A stretch of 64,000 nt of DNA from Bacteroides sp. (GTDB lineage: Bacteria; Bacteroidota; Bacteroidia; Bacteroidales; Bacteroidaceae). The notes under the pieces are model-generated. The model saw nothing but the letters and a program-made list of their open reading frames with translations. It was not told where the DNA came from and did not search any database. This document shows, in pieces, positions 33,653-41,548 of the stretch. The stretch is from contig DXWV01000037.1 in NCBI GenBank assembly GCA_019416685.1, positions 1 through 64,000 of the forward strand, in the 5' to 3' direction. Position numbers and translations under genes: made by a program. How positions within the stretch are numbered: the first letter of the stretch is position 1; every line of letters begins with the position of its first letter.

Positions 33653-36397
33653 TTAAAAGTTAATACTCAAACCTACTGTATAAGTCCGCGCCAGCGGATA
33701 ACCACGTTTATCATCTACTCCTAATGTAGAGTTGACAGTGGAACTATTGATCATCGGCGAAAGTCCGGAATAGCCGCTGATGGTAGCCAGGTTATTGACC
33801 GTAAGTGCCAGACGAAGTGACCGGATATACTTCTGAGCCTTTGCTAACGGGACATTCCAGCCGATGGTAAGATAATCGAAGTTGACGTAATCTCCCTTTT
33901 CCAGCCAGTAGTCGGTGGCGGTCTGATCTTTTATATTTCGCCGGGGGGCCTCTTCCATCACATTATAATCGGGGAAGATGTTCATATTCATATAAGTCAG
34001 CGAAGTGCCGTTGTAGACCTTGTGTCCGAAAGCTCCGTTGATCTGTACCGAAATATCAAAACGCTTGTAACGGAAACTGATGTTAGACCCCAGTAAAGTT
34101 TTGGGCACTGCCTGCCCTGCCACATAGCGGTCTTCACCGTCTTCAAGACTGATGCCTCCTCCGTTCAGATCGGCTATGCCATAGGTATATCCGCCATCGC
34201 CATCGGAAACAAGCCCGTTGCTGTGCGGAAGATAAAAAACACCGAGCGGTTGTCCCACTATCTGGTAGACGATGTGATTGTATCCTCCATGAAAACCTGC
34301 ACCGTCAAGGCTTGCCAGGCTTTTATACTCCGGTGCCGAGATATTCTCGCCATTATAGACACCGCTCAAAGAGAGTAGTTTGTTGTGCTGAAAGGTAATA
34401 TTGGCATTGATATTCAGTTCCATATCCAGCGTTTTGAGTGGAGTGATACCAATGGCTATCTCGGTACCGCTGTTACGCATGGAACCGATATTTGCCAGCA
34501 GCGTGTTGTAGGTAAAGGGAGGCACACTGACGTTATAAAGATAGAGCATATCGGTGGTCTTTGAGTTGTAGTAATTGACAGAGAGTAGCAGGCGGTTGCC
34601 AAACATCCCTAAATCTGCCCCGGCATTAAACGTATGCTTCACCTCCCACTTCAAATCGGGGTTTATATTCTGCATCTCTCCCAGGGTAACTACTGCCGAA
34701 TTGCCCACAGGCACTACCCCGTTGGGCCTCACCAATCCGAGAGTAGTGTATGAGTCTATCCCGTTCTGATTTCCCGCCAATCCGTAACCTACACGTAGTT
34801 TCAGATTGTCAACCAGAGGGATACGTTTCATAAACTCCTCTTCACTCACCGCCCATGCTGCGGATACGGAAGGGAAAAAGCCCCACTTATGATTGCTCCC
34901 GAACTTGGAGGAAGCATCCGTACGGGCATTCACGGTAAGAATATAGCGGTCGGCATAGGTATAATTGAAGCGCCCCATGAAGGAAGCCAGATGTGGCTCT
35001 TCATAATAAGAATTCGTACCTTCCCAAAGGCGGATTGCACCTGCCTGAAGGTTGTCATATCCAAACTGGTCGGAACTAAAGTTTGTGACGGTAGTATAAT
35101 ATCCGGTATAGGTCTCCTTCTGAAGCTCGGCAAGTGCCAGTACATCAAAGAAGTGTTTCCGCCAGTTCTTCTTATAGCTCAGCATCAGGTTGCCAAGCAG
35201 AGACTCCATCTTCTTCGTCCCTTTGTATGCCTGCCCGTGTGCCCAGACCGATGTGGGGAGATACTGGGAGTTCTCTACAATATTGTAGGTGTATGCACCA
35301 AACATGACGAGCTTTAGATCATCCATCAGATTGAACGTCAGCCGGGCATGTGTACTGATGTGAGAAGTAGCATCATGGTCTTTCACTTCCATCCATGCCA
35401 GCGGGTTGGTGATCTGGCTGGCACTTGTGATCTGATCCCACGAACCGGTTTCCGTATTCTTATGATTGGGAAAGGTGGGATTGAAAGTAGCCGCAGAGTA
35501 AAATGTCTTCTGGTAATCGAACAAGTTATGGTTCTTCTGCACGGAGCCGAACATGCCTAACTCGCAACGGATAAAGTTGCCAAAAATGTTCTGGCTCATA
35601 TTCATGTTGGATGTAAAATTCTTCATATCCTGATTTTGTATCACCCCCTGCCGGTCTACATATCCCAAGGAGACACGGTAGCTGGAGGCATCGGAACCGC
35701 CATAAAAGGCGATATGATGATTTTGCTGAAATCCGGTTTGTTCTATTTCTTTCTGAAAATCGGTATTGTTTCCCAAATCCAGAATGGAAAGCCCCCGCTC
35801 ACCGGCCACCTGCCGAAAGCCGTTTGCCGATAGCATGCTGAGATTCTTGTAAACGGAGGTTATACCGAAACTGCCATTATAGCTAACGCGGGTTTTACCG
35901 CTAATACCCTTTTTAGTAGTCACCTCTATGACACCGGAAGCCCCACGAGAACCGTACTGGGCAGTTTCGGAGGCATCTTTCAGGATAGTAAAACTTTCGA
36001 TGTCAGTGGGGTAAATAGAGGTAAGCATATTCAAATCGCCAAATACCCCGTCGACGATGATCAGCGGATCGTTGCCACTGGTCAAGGAGGTGGTACCCCG
36101 CAAGCGAACGGCATCCAGGGCGGCCTGCCCGTTTGTTCCCCGTTGTATGGTTAACCCCGGCACACGGCCACGGATTGCATCGAGAGGATTCGTGATCTGA
36201 TCCCGGTTCATCTGTAACTCGGTGATCTTCTCAACGGAACCGGACAGATTTTTAATACTTCCGGTGGCATATCCTACGGTTATTAAAGAATCGAGCGGAA
36301 CTAACCCGGACTTCTGAGCCACGACATCCGAAAAAAGAAACAGAGAAAAGAGGCATAGGAGAGAAAATCTCAAATGTGTAGTGTGGTGTTGCTTCAT
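33653..36397 (-). CDS. nanO: SusC-like TonB-dependent transporter for sialic acid
   Basis: 914 residues. Signal peptide (to about residue 27), a short TonB-box region (LITVGYATG), plug domain with IRGRVPGLTIQRG..LRGTTSL..PLIIVDGV and GSRGASGVIEVTTKKG, then the beta-barrel ending with TYTVGLSINF. The N-terminal carboxypeptidase-regulatory-like domain found in most SusC proteins is absent, which accounts for its shorter length. Energised by TonB-ExbBD. Pairs with the SusD-like protein; substrate assigned from the nan context. Confidence 0.85.
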   Translation of the reverse strand: MKQHHTTHLRFSLLCLFSLFLFSDVVAQKSGLVPLDSLITVGYATGSIKNLSGSVEKITELQMNRDQITNPLDAIRGRVPGLTIQRGTNGQAALDAVRLRGTTSLTSGNDPLIIVDGVFGDLNMLTSIYPTDIESFTILKDASETAQYGSRGASGVIEVTTKKGISGKTRVSYNGSFGITSVYKNLSMLSANGFRQVAGERGLSILDLGNNTDFQKEIEQTGFQQNHHIAFYGGSDASSYRVSLGYVDRQGVIQNQDMKNFTSNMNMSQNIFGNFIRCELGMFGSVQKNHNLFDYQKTFYSAATFNPTFPNHKNTETGSWDQITSASQITNPLAWMEVKDHDATSHISTHARLTFNLMDDLKLVMFGAYTYNIVENSQYLPTSVWAHGQAYKGTKKMESLLGNLMLSYKKNWRKHFFDVLALAELQKETYTGYYTTVTNFSSDQFGYDNLQAGAIRLWEGTNSYYEEPHLASFMGRFNYTYADRYILTVNARTDASSKFGSNHKWGFFPSVSAAWAVSEEEFMKRIPLVDNLKLRVGYGLAGNQNGIDSYTTLGLVRPNGVVPVGNSAVVTLGEMQNINPDLKWEVKHTFNAGADLGMFGNRLLLSVNYYNSKTTDMLYLYNVSVPPFTYNTLLANIGSMRNSGTEIAIGITPLKTLDMELNINANITFQHNKLLSLSGVYNGENISAPEYKSLASLDGAGFHGGYNHIVYQIVGQPLGVFYLPHSNGLVSDGDGGYTYGIADLNGGGISLEDGEDRYVAGQAVPKTLLGSNISFRYKRFDISVQINGAFGHKVYNGTSLTYMNMNIFPDYNVMEEAPRRNIKDQTATDYWLEKGDYVNFDYLTIGWNVPLAKAQKYIRSLRLALTVNNLATISGYSGLSPMINSSTVNSTLGVDDKRGYPLARTYTVGLSINF

Positions 36398-36550
36398 GTT
36401 ATCTCTTTTTTTAAGGTATATACATCTTCAATATACATTTATAACAAAAAAAAGGATAGAGGGGTTCGTGAAGCAATGAATTTTATTCCGGCTTCCGGAA
36501 TGTCACGGAACAGAGCCTATGAAATCAGTAACAAAAAGACGCTATATGAG

Positions 36551-36625
36551 CTGCATACAGGCAACGCCTTGCCTGCATGCAGTAAAGGCGTGGACTACAT
36601 GCAGTAAAGGTGTTGCCTGTAAAAA
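36551..36625. repeat. Hairpin repeat between nanS and nanO, relative of 6794-6838
   Basis: ACAGGCAACGCCTT (36557-36570) pairs with AAGGTGTTGCCTGT (36607-36620) with one G-U pair. The loop holds CTGCATGCAG-like words and the direct repeat CATGCAGTAAAGG. Same motif order as after trpA: CTGCATACAG, ACGCC, GCTGCATGCAG-like, AAGGC/T, CTGTAAAA. May reduce or process the transcript between nanS and nanO. Confidence 0.6.
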
Positions 36626-36664
36626 GGTATTCGGAGATGTTATACAGCAGGTATTTCCTCTCTC

Positions 36665-38725
36665 TTAATAAGATCGGAAAGTAGAAGCCGGCAACCCCTG
36701 AGCATTCACCAGATTGGCACGGGTGAAAGGTTGCCAGCCATAACGCACATAACGGGGATGCTTCACCTGATCGCTATATACTTTTATCCGGTCGCCAACG
36801 ATCTCGGCTTTGGCCGGATAGAAGAGCCCTTCGGTTTCTGCCACTTCAAAAGTCTGCAACGCTTTGCCATCCGAAGAAGACATTCCATCGGCAAAATCAA
36901 ACGAAACATAAGCAGCCCCTTTGCGGAACTCTGCACTGCGGAACAAGGGTCCGGAAGGTACAACCGCTTTCATACCATACGTACGGTTCAATGCCTGACG
37001 TGCCAGACGCTCGCCCACCGGTTTCTTATTCTTAGGATGTACATCCAGCGAATCACCCTGATCACTCGAAACAGCCATGCCCGTATAAGGTATCTCCTTC
37101 AGCAACCTGCGCTGGCTATCGCGAAACCACGGCCACGAAGGACGGTCCATGGAAGAGAGCTGTACGTAGTAAAACGGAAGTTCCGGATTTTCCCAATTCT
37201 TGCGCCAGCTATCTACAAGCAGGTGGAACAGCTTCTCGTGCGTCTCGTAATCGGGAGCATTGGATTCTCCCTGATACCAGATCACTCCTTTCACCGGAAA
37301 CTTATCCAACGGGAGGATACCGGACTCATACAGATAACATGGTTCATAGGGGTGACGCTGAAACTGATTTGTCGATTTCTTAACATTCAGCGTAGCGCGT
37401 GCGCGTATCCAGTTTTGCGGATCACCCTTCGCCCAGTTACGTAATAGGACAGGAAGGTGAAACTCCAATGCATGCCTGCTCACCCATGCTTCTGTGGGCG
37501 AACCACCAATCGCATTGCAAATCAAACCAACGGGTACATGCAGGCTATCCTGCAACATCTTCCCGAAATAGTATGCCACAGCAGAAAAATCAGCAGCACT
37601 GGCCGACGTACAAACCGTCCATTGGCTATCTTTATAATACTGCAAATGGTTCAGAGAATCGAGTACGGACACCTCCCACTCTACAGGATTGGTACGCCAA
37701 CGGGCTTTCATATCCAGCAAACGAATGTCATTATTGCCACTTTGAGGAATATCCATCCGGGCCGTAGAAGCTTCTTTCAGCATAAACTCCATATTGGACT
37801 GCCCCGAACAAAGCCATACTTCTCCTACCAACACGTTGGAAAAGTGTAACCGGGTCTTTCCGGCAGAGACAGTAAGTGTATGAGGGCCTCCTGCCTGCAT
37901 GGGTTTCAGACGCACGCACCACTGTCCGTCCGATCCGGTTTTAGCCCGTTGCTTTTGTCCGGCAATGCTTATCGTTACTTCTTCTCCGGCATTGGCAGTG
38001 CCCCGCACTTCCAACGGACAATCACGCTGTAACACCATGTTATCACTGTATACCTGCGGCAGACGAAGGCCACCATAATCACCGGTGATGGCCGAGCAAA
38101 CCGTTTGTGCCAGAATCCCTGCTCCTTCGGCAGTGGGATGTACCGCATCCGGAAGCATAAAGGGATAGGGATAAAGGGGAGCATGAAAGTCTATCAGTTG
38201 TGCCCCGGCAAGCTCAGCCACCCTTTCAATGGCGTGTTGTATCTGTTCGTGCCAGTCGCGCGTGCCCGACTCAAAACGGGAGTGGCAGTAGGTAATGGGA
38301 GTCATTCGCGCCACCAGGATACGCGCCTTCGGATTGACTACACGGAAAGAGTCGATCAGCGCCAGATAGTCTCTGACGAAATAATCACGATAATTGGGCC
38401 AGTCGCGCGGATCGGTATCATTGATGCCCAGATGAATCACAACAACATCTCCCGCAAAGGTCAGTGCCTGCTGAAATTCTTCCTGTCCGATATAGGGACG
38501 ATGCCCTTTATTCAGCAGTGTGGCCCCTGATTTACCAAAATTTCCTACCACATACCCCTCTCCCAACATCCGTTGCAGTTGGGCAGGATACGCATCCCGT
38601 TCCCGGTTTTCAATCCCGGCCCCATACGTAATGCTGTTTCCCACACAAGCCACCCTTACCGGCGTTTGGGCTACGGCAACCAGGCTACAAAGAACCAGCA
38701 AATAACTCAGTACTATCTTTTTCAT
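36665..38725 (-). CDS. nanS: Two-domain sialate O-acetylesterase
   Basis: 686 residues with a signal peptide (to about residue 19). Residues about 20-215 are an SGNH hydrolase (GNSITYGAG with the nucleophile, GKSGATL, GINDTDPRDW, DAVHPTAEG). Residues about 225-680 form a sialate O-acetylesterase domain with VWLCSGQSNMEF, GSPTEAWVS and KGVIWYQGESNA. The two modules together match NanS enzymes of oral and gut Bacteroidetes that strip acetyl groups so sialidase can act. Overlaps the next gene upstream by 4 bases. Confidence 0.85.
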   Translation of the reverse strand: MKKIVLSYLLVLCSLVAVAQTPVRVACVGNSITYGAGIENRERDAYPAQLQRMLGEGYVVGNFGKSGATLLNKGHRPYIGQEEFQQALTFAGDVVVIHLGINDTDPRDWPNYRDYFVRDYLALIDSFRVVNPKARILVARMTPITYCHSRFESGTRDWHEQIQHAIERVAELAGAQLIDFHAPLYPYPFMLPDAVHPTAEGAGILAQTVCSAITGDYGGLRLPQVYSDNMVLQRDCPLEVRGTANAGEEVTISIAGQKQRAKTGSDGQWCVRLKPMQAGGPHTLTVSAGKTRLHFSNVLVGEVWLCSGQSNMEFMLKEASTARMDIPQSGNNDIRLLDMKARWRTNPVEWEVSVLDSLNHLQYYKDSQWTVCTSASAADFSAVAYYFGKMLQDSLHVPVGLICNAIGGSPTEAWVSRHALEFHLPVLLRNWAKGDPQNWIRARATLNVKKSTNQFQRHPYEPCYLYESGILPLDKFPVKGVIWYQGESNAPDYETHEKLFHLLVDSWRKNWENPELPFYYVQLSSMDRPSWPWFRDSQRRLLKEIPYTGMAVSSDQGDSLDVHPKNKKPVGERLARQALNRTYGMKAVVPSGPLFRSAEFRKGAAYVSFDFADGMSSSDGKALQTFEVAETEGLFYPAKAEIVGDRIKVYSDQVKHPRYVRYGWQPFTRANLVNAQGLPASTFRSY

Positions 38726-39387
38726 TTTCCGTTAACATAAGGTTTAACAATCTCCACCCATTTCAGATAACCTTTACCCAACAGGTGTAATCCGTCATTC
38801 GTATCATCCATATTCATTTTCCCCGTTGCCGGATCAACAAAATGAGCGTAAAGGTCGATATACGTAAGCCCCCTCTCCGTAGCCAGCCGGAATATCCCTT
38901 TGTTGATCTTCTCTACTTCTTCCCAACGGGAAGTGTGGCCCTTAAACAGTCCATAATGATCGGTCACCGGGAGTACACTTTGCAGATATAACTTCGTTCG
39001 GGGCGAATCTGCCTTTATTTTAGAGGCAATCATGCCGATGCGCTGCACAATGGTGTCTGCCGGAGTGCCCCGGCTTACATCATTAATGCCGATCAGCAAA
39101 AAGATCTTCGCAGGTTTCCCTTTCAGAACCGCATCCAGACGATCATACACTCCCATGCAGACATCACCGCTGATCCCTCTGTTCTTGACATGCTTATTGC
39201 CAAGCAACTCGGCCCACTCCGCTCCGTTCGTGATACTGTTTCCCAGAAAAATAATATCCTTCGAGGTGACGGGTAACTCTTCAAACAAAGTAGCCCGCTG
39301 ATAATAAAACGTTGAGTACTTCCGCTCCTGGGCATTGCCTGCAACAGATACAAGCAATAGCACGATAAAAATCCACTTGTTCTTCAT
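38722..39387 (-). CDS. SGNH/GDSL esterase, secreted
   Basis: 221 residues, signal peptide cleaved near residue 19 (AGNAQ). SGNH blocks: IIFLGNSITNG with the serine, RGISGD, LLIGINDVSRG, and DGLHLLGKGY with the Asp-His pair. A second esterase in addition to the two-domain nanS product, so possibly specific for O-acetyl groups at another position. Start at 39387; stop overlaps the nanS start (ATGA). Confidence 0.82.
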   Translation of the reverse strand: MKNKWIFIVLLLVSVAGNAQERKYSTFYYQRATLFEELPVTSKDIIFLGNSITNGAEWAELLGNKHVKNRGISGDVCMGVYDRLDAVLKGKPAKIFLLIGINDVSRGTPADTIVQRIGMIASKIKADSPRTKLYLQSVLPVTDHYGLFKGHTSRWEEVEKINKGIFRLATERGLTYIDLYAHFVDPATGKMNMDDTNDGLHLLGKGYLKWVEIVKPYVNGK

Positions 39388-39407
39388 AAATTATTCCTTC
39401 TTAATGT

Positions 39408-40571
39408 TCATTCAATTACGATCTTGCAAATTTGTGCTGTACGAATACCGGGCTTTGTCTCACCACCTATAACGAAGACTTCTTGTTGCCTTCCTGCCAA
39501 AGCAGCACCGGCACGTGCCAGACCGGAAGATTGTCCCCATTCATCCCAGCCATTCCGGTGGATATCATATACCATCAAGCGGTTGTTAAAGCGATACCAG
39601 CTTACGGGTTGCGTCAGATAATTTTCTTTAGTAACCCGGCTATAACTTCCACTGATTGCATCCAGAAAAATCTCTTTGTTCACTCCGCCTACACAAAGAA
39701 TAAGACTGTCCGAGCAGGCTATGGAGGCCCCTCCCGTCAAAGTAAGAAGTTCGCCTGTGGCCGGGACCACAGGTGCCGATACGGGTTCCCATGTTTTCGA
39801 TGCCGGAAGATACCGATAGCCATCCGTAGCAACCGTGGCCTCCTGATTCTCTCCTAAGGAAGGTGAGAAACCTCCCCAAACGTAGAACACATCCCCCTGT
39901 GCAGCACAAACAGGTTGCACACGTGGAGCTCCGGGTAAAGCCGGTTCTTCCTTCCAACCCTCAGCAGGATTCTCCATGCTCAAAGAGAACAGAGAAGCAG
40001 AGGGAACACCTGCTTTGTTACCCCCGAACACATAAAGAACATTCCCAAGAACAGCGCCTGCCATATTATCTAAAGCAAAAGGCAACGCAGGTAATGTGTC
40101 AAGAATAGCAACATCGTCTGTGGCATTCAATGACAAAGAGTAGGTGGTAGAAAGCCCACCTGCGGAATGATTGCCACCTACAAAGATTAGTTTATGAGGC
40201 AGTGAAAGCGTTACTCCATAGGCAGCCTCAACGGGGAGTTCACCTATTTGGGTCCATGTCAATGTAGAGTCGTTGGCGGGCAGGCCCCTATATATGCCTT
40301 TATAAAAACGTTTTTCACCTCCCTCGGAAGCAGGTATATCAGGGAAATTACAACCGCCTGCAATGATTAGTTCGTCGTTTATAAAACCGGCATAGCATGC
40401 CGATACTCCCAGAGAGTATCCGGGCTCATAATCCGGAAAACCGGAGATATGCTCTATACGTATGGCACAAGAGACGGCCGCCTGCCCGGAAGAGGAGGTA
40501 CATGCCGGGAGCAGACCGCCCGTGATTACAGTGGCGATCAGTGACAGGACTATGAGGGAGGACTTTTTCAT
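39408..40571 (-). CDS. nanM: Kelch-type sialic acid mutarotase lipoprotein
   Basis: 387 residues from the ATG at 40571; the open frame to 40673 reads through an inverted repeat and is not counted. Lipobox LLPACTSS near residue 22. Six kelch-like blades with GG pairs (ELIIAGGCNFPD, LIFVGGNHSAGG, VLYVFGGNKAG, VFYVWGGF, LILCVGG, EVFVIGGE), as in cyclically permuted mutarotases. NanM equilibrates alpha and beta N-acetylneuraminate after sialidase action. Confidence 0.84.
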   Translation of the reverse strand: MKKSSLIVLSLIATVITGGLLPACTSSSGQAAVSCAIRIEHISGFPDYEPGYSLGVSACYAGFINDELIIAGGCNFPDIPASEGGEKRFYKGIYRGLPANDSTLTWTQIGELPVEAAYGVTLSLPHKLIFVGGNHSAGGLSTTYSLSLNATDDVAILDTLPALPFALDNMAGAVLGNVLYVFGGNKAGVPSASLFSLSMENPAEGWKEEPALPGAPRVQPVCAAQGDVFYVWGGFSPSLGENQEATVATDGYRYLPASKTWEPVSAPVVPATGELLTLTGGASIACSDSLILCVGGVNKEIFLDAISGSYSRVTKENYLTQPVSWYRFNNRLMVYDIHRNGWDEWGQSSGLARAGAALAGRQQEVFVIGGETKPGIRTAQICKIVIE

Positions 40572-40592
40572 AATATATAGATCATGGAAGAT

Positions 40593-40754
40593 TTTACCAC
40601 AGAGTAACACTGAGTTTAAATCTTTATTGAAACGCGGATTAACGCAGATTAAAAGACTGTAGTTCTTTATCATCTATTTGTTTCCCTTTGCGAAAATTTG
40701 CGTTTATCTGCATTTCAATAAAGATTTAAAACTCGGTGCTACTCTGTGGTGAAA
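40593..40754. repeat. 162-base long inverted repeat between nanM and the creatininase-like gene
   Basis: The left arm (ACCACAGAGTAACACTGAG, then TAAATCTTTATTGAAACGC, GCAGATTAAAAGAC) and right arm (TTTGCGTTTATCTGCATTTC, AATAAAGATTTAAAACTC, TACTCTGTGGTGA) are largely complementary over about 60 bases each around an AT-rich loop. No coding capacity. It looks like a non-autonomous (MITE-like) or REP-like element that fell into the operon. Confidence 0.75.
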
Positions 40755-40755
40755 C

Positions 40756-41517
40756 TCAGTATATATCTCCTTTCGCCAATTCCCCCAACAACTGCGCATA
40801 CTTTTCTACCACAGCCCCAGCGTATCTTTTACCTTTTTCTGCCGTAGCCAGCCGAGGATCTCCGACACCTGTATCTTCAGATACTTTCTGCCAGTTTCGC
40901 GGAATCCATGCCACCTTTTCTTGTAGGGAACTTAGAGCAAATGGTTTGTATTTACCCTCACCGGCTTCTTCCAAATTAACCAACTCCGGGTGATAATGCA
41001 TCATCACAGAAGTTTCCACCTCGTCGGCATGGTCACCTGGCCGATCGAAGTACTCCCTTGCCGGAAGCACCGCAAACCACTCGCTGCAAGCTATCAGGAA
41101 GTCCGGGTAATCAACAGATAAGTCGCGAATCATATTCTTGAAATTATTCCCGCCATGTCCATTGATAATCACCATTTTGCGAATGCCCTGTGTATGGAGT
41201 GAAGCCACGATATCCGTAAGAATTGCCCTCTGAGTCTCATACCGGGCATGTATGCAGAAGGGCAGCTCGCGCTGTCCCGGATTTTGTGCCCCCATAGTTA
41301 CAGGAGGCATCACCATACACCGTACACCATACAACTCTTTACTGCGCTCTGCCGCATCAACGGCAATGGCGTGTGCCAGGATACAATCTGTCAAATAAGG
41401 CAGATGCAGATTATGCGGTTCGGTAGCTCCCCAGGGAAGCAGTACCAAATCATAAACTAACTCTCTCGTTTTCCCGTAGCATGATACGGACAAGTCAATT
41501 TCTTTATTCATCGTCAT
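40756..41517 (-). CDS. Creatininase-family metal-dependent amidohydrolase-like protein
   Basis: 253 residues, no signal peptide, so cytoplasmic. Family motifs: LLPWGATEPHNLHLPYLTD (metal site near residue 30), VIINGHGGNN near 118 and DHADEVETS near 162. The first differs from the usual GSxEQHGPHL by Thr-Glu-Pro-His-Asn, so substrate is uncertain; relatives act on creatinine, formamide intermediates or sugar-amide bonds. Its place inside the nan operon suggests work on a sialic acid or amino-sugar derivative (inference). Confidence 0.78.
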   Translation of the reverse strand: MTMNKEIDLSVSCYGKTRELVYDLVLLPWGATEPHNLHLPYLTDCILAHAIAVDAAERSKELYGVRCMVMPPVTMGAQNPGQRELPFCIHARYETQRAILTDIVASLHTQGIRKMVIINGHGGNNFKNMIRDLSVDYPDFLIACSEWFAVLPAREYFDRPGDHADEVETSVMMHYHPELVNLEEAGEGKYKPFALSSLQEKVAWIPRNWQKVSEDTGVGDPRLATAEKGKRYAGAVVEKYAQLLGELAKGDIY

Positions 41518-41548
41518 CCTTTTTTATCTGAATTCAATAAATACAAAA

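Noticed and set aside
36374..36607. 77-codon plus-strand frame over the nanO start and the hairpin repeat
   Set aside because: Crosses the start of nanO in antisense and has no coding features.
39408..40673. Longer nanM with 34 extra residues
   Set aside because: The extra residues are encoded by the inverted repeat at 40593-40754, and the signal peptide begins at the ATG at 40571.
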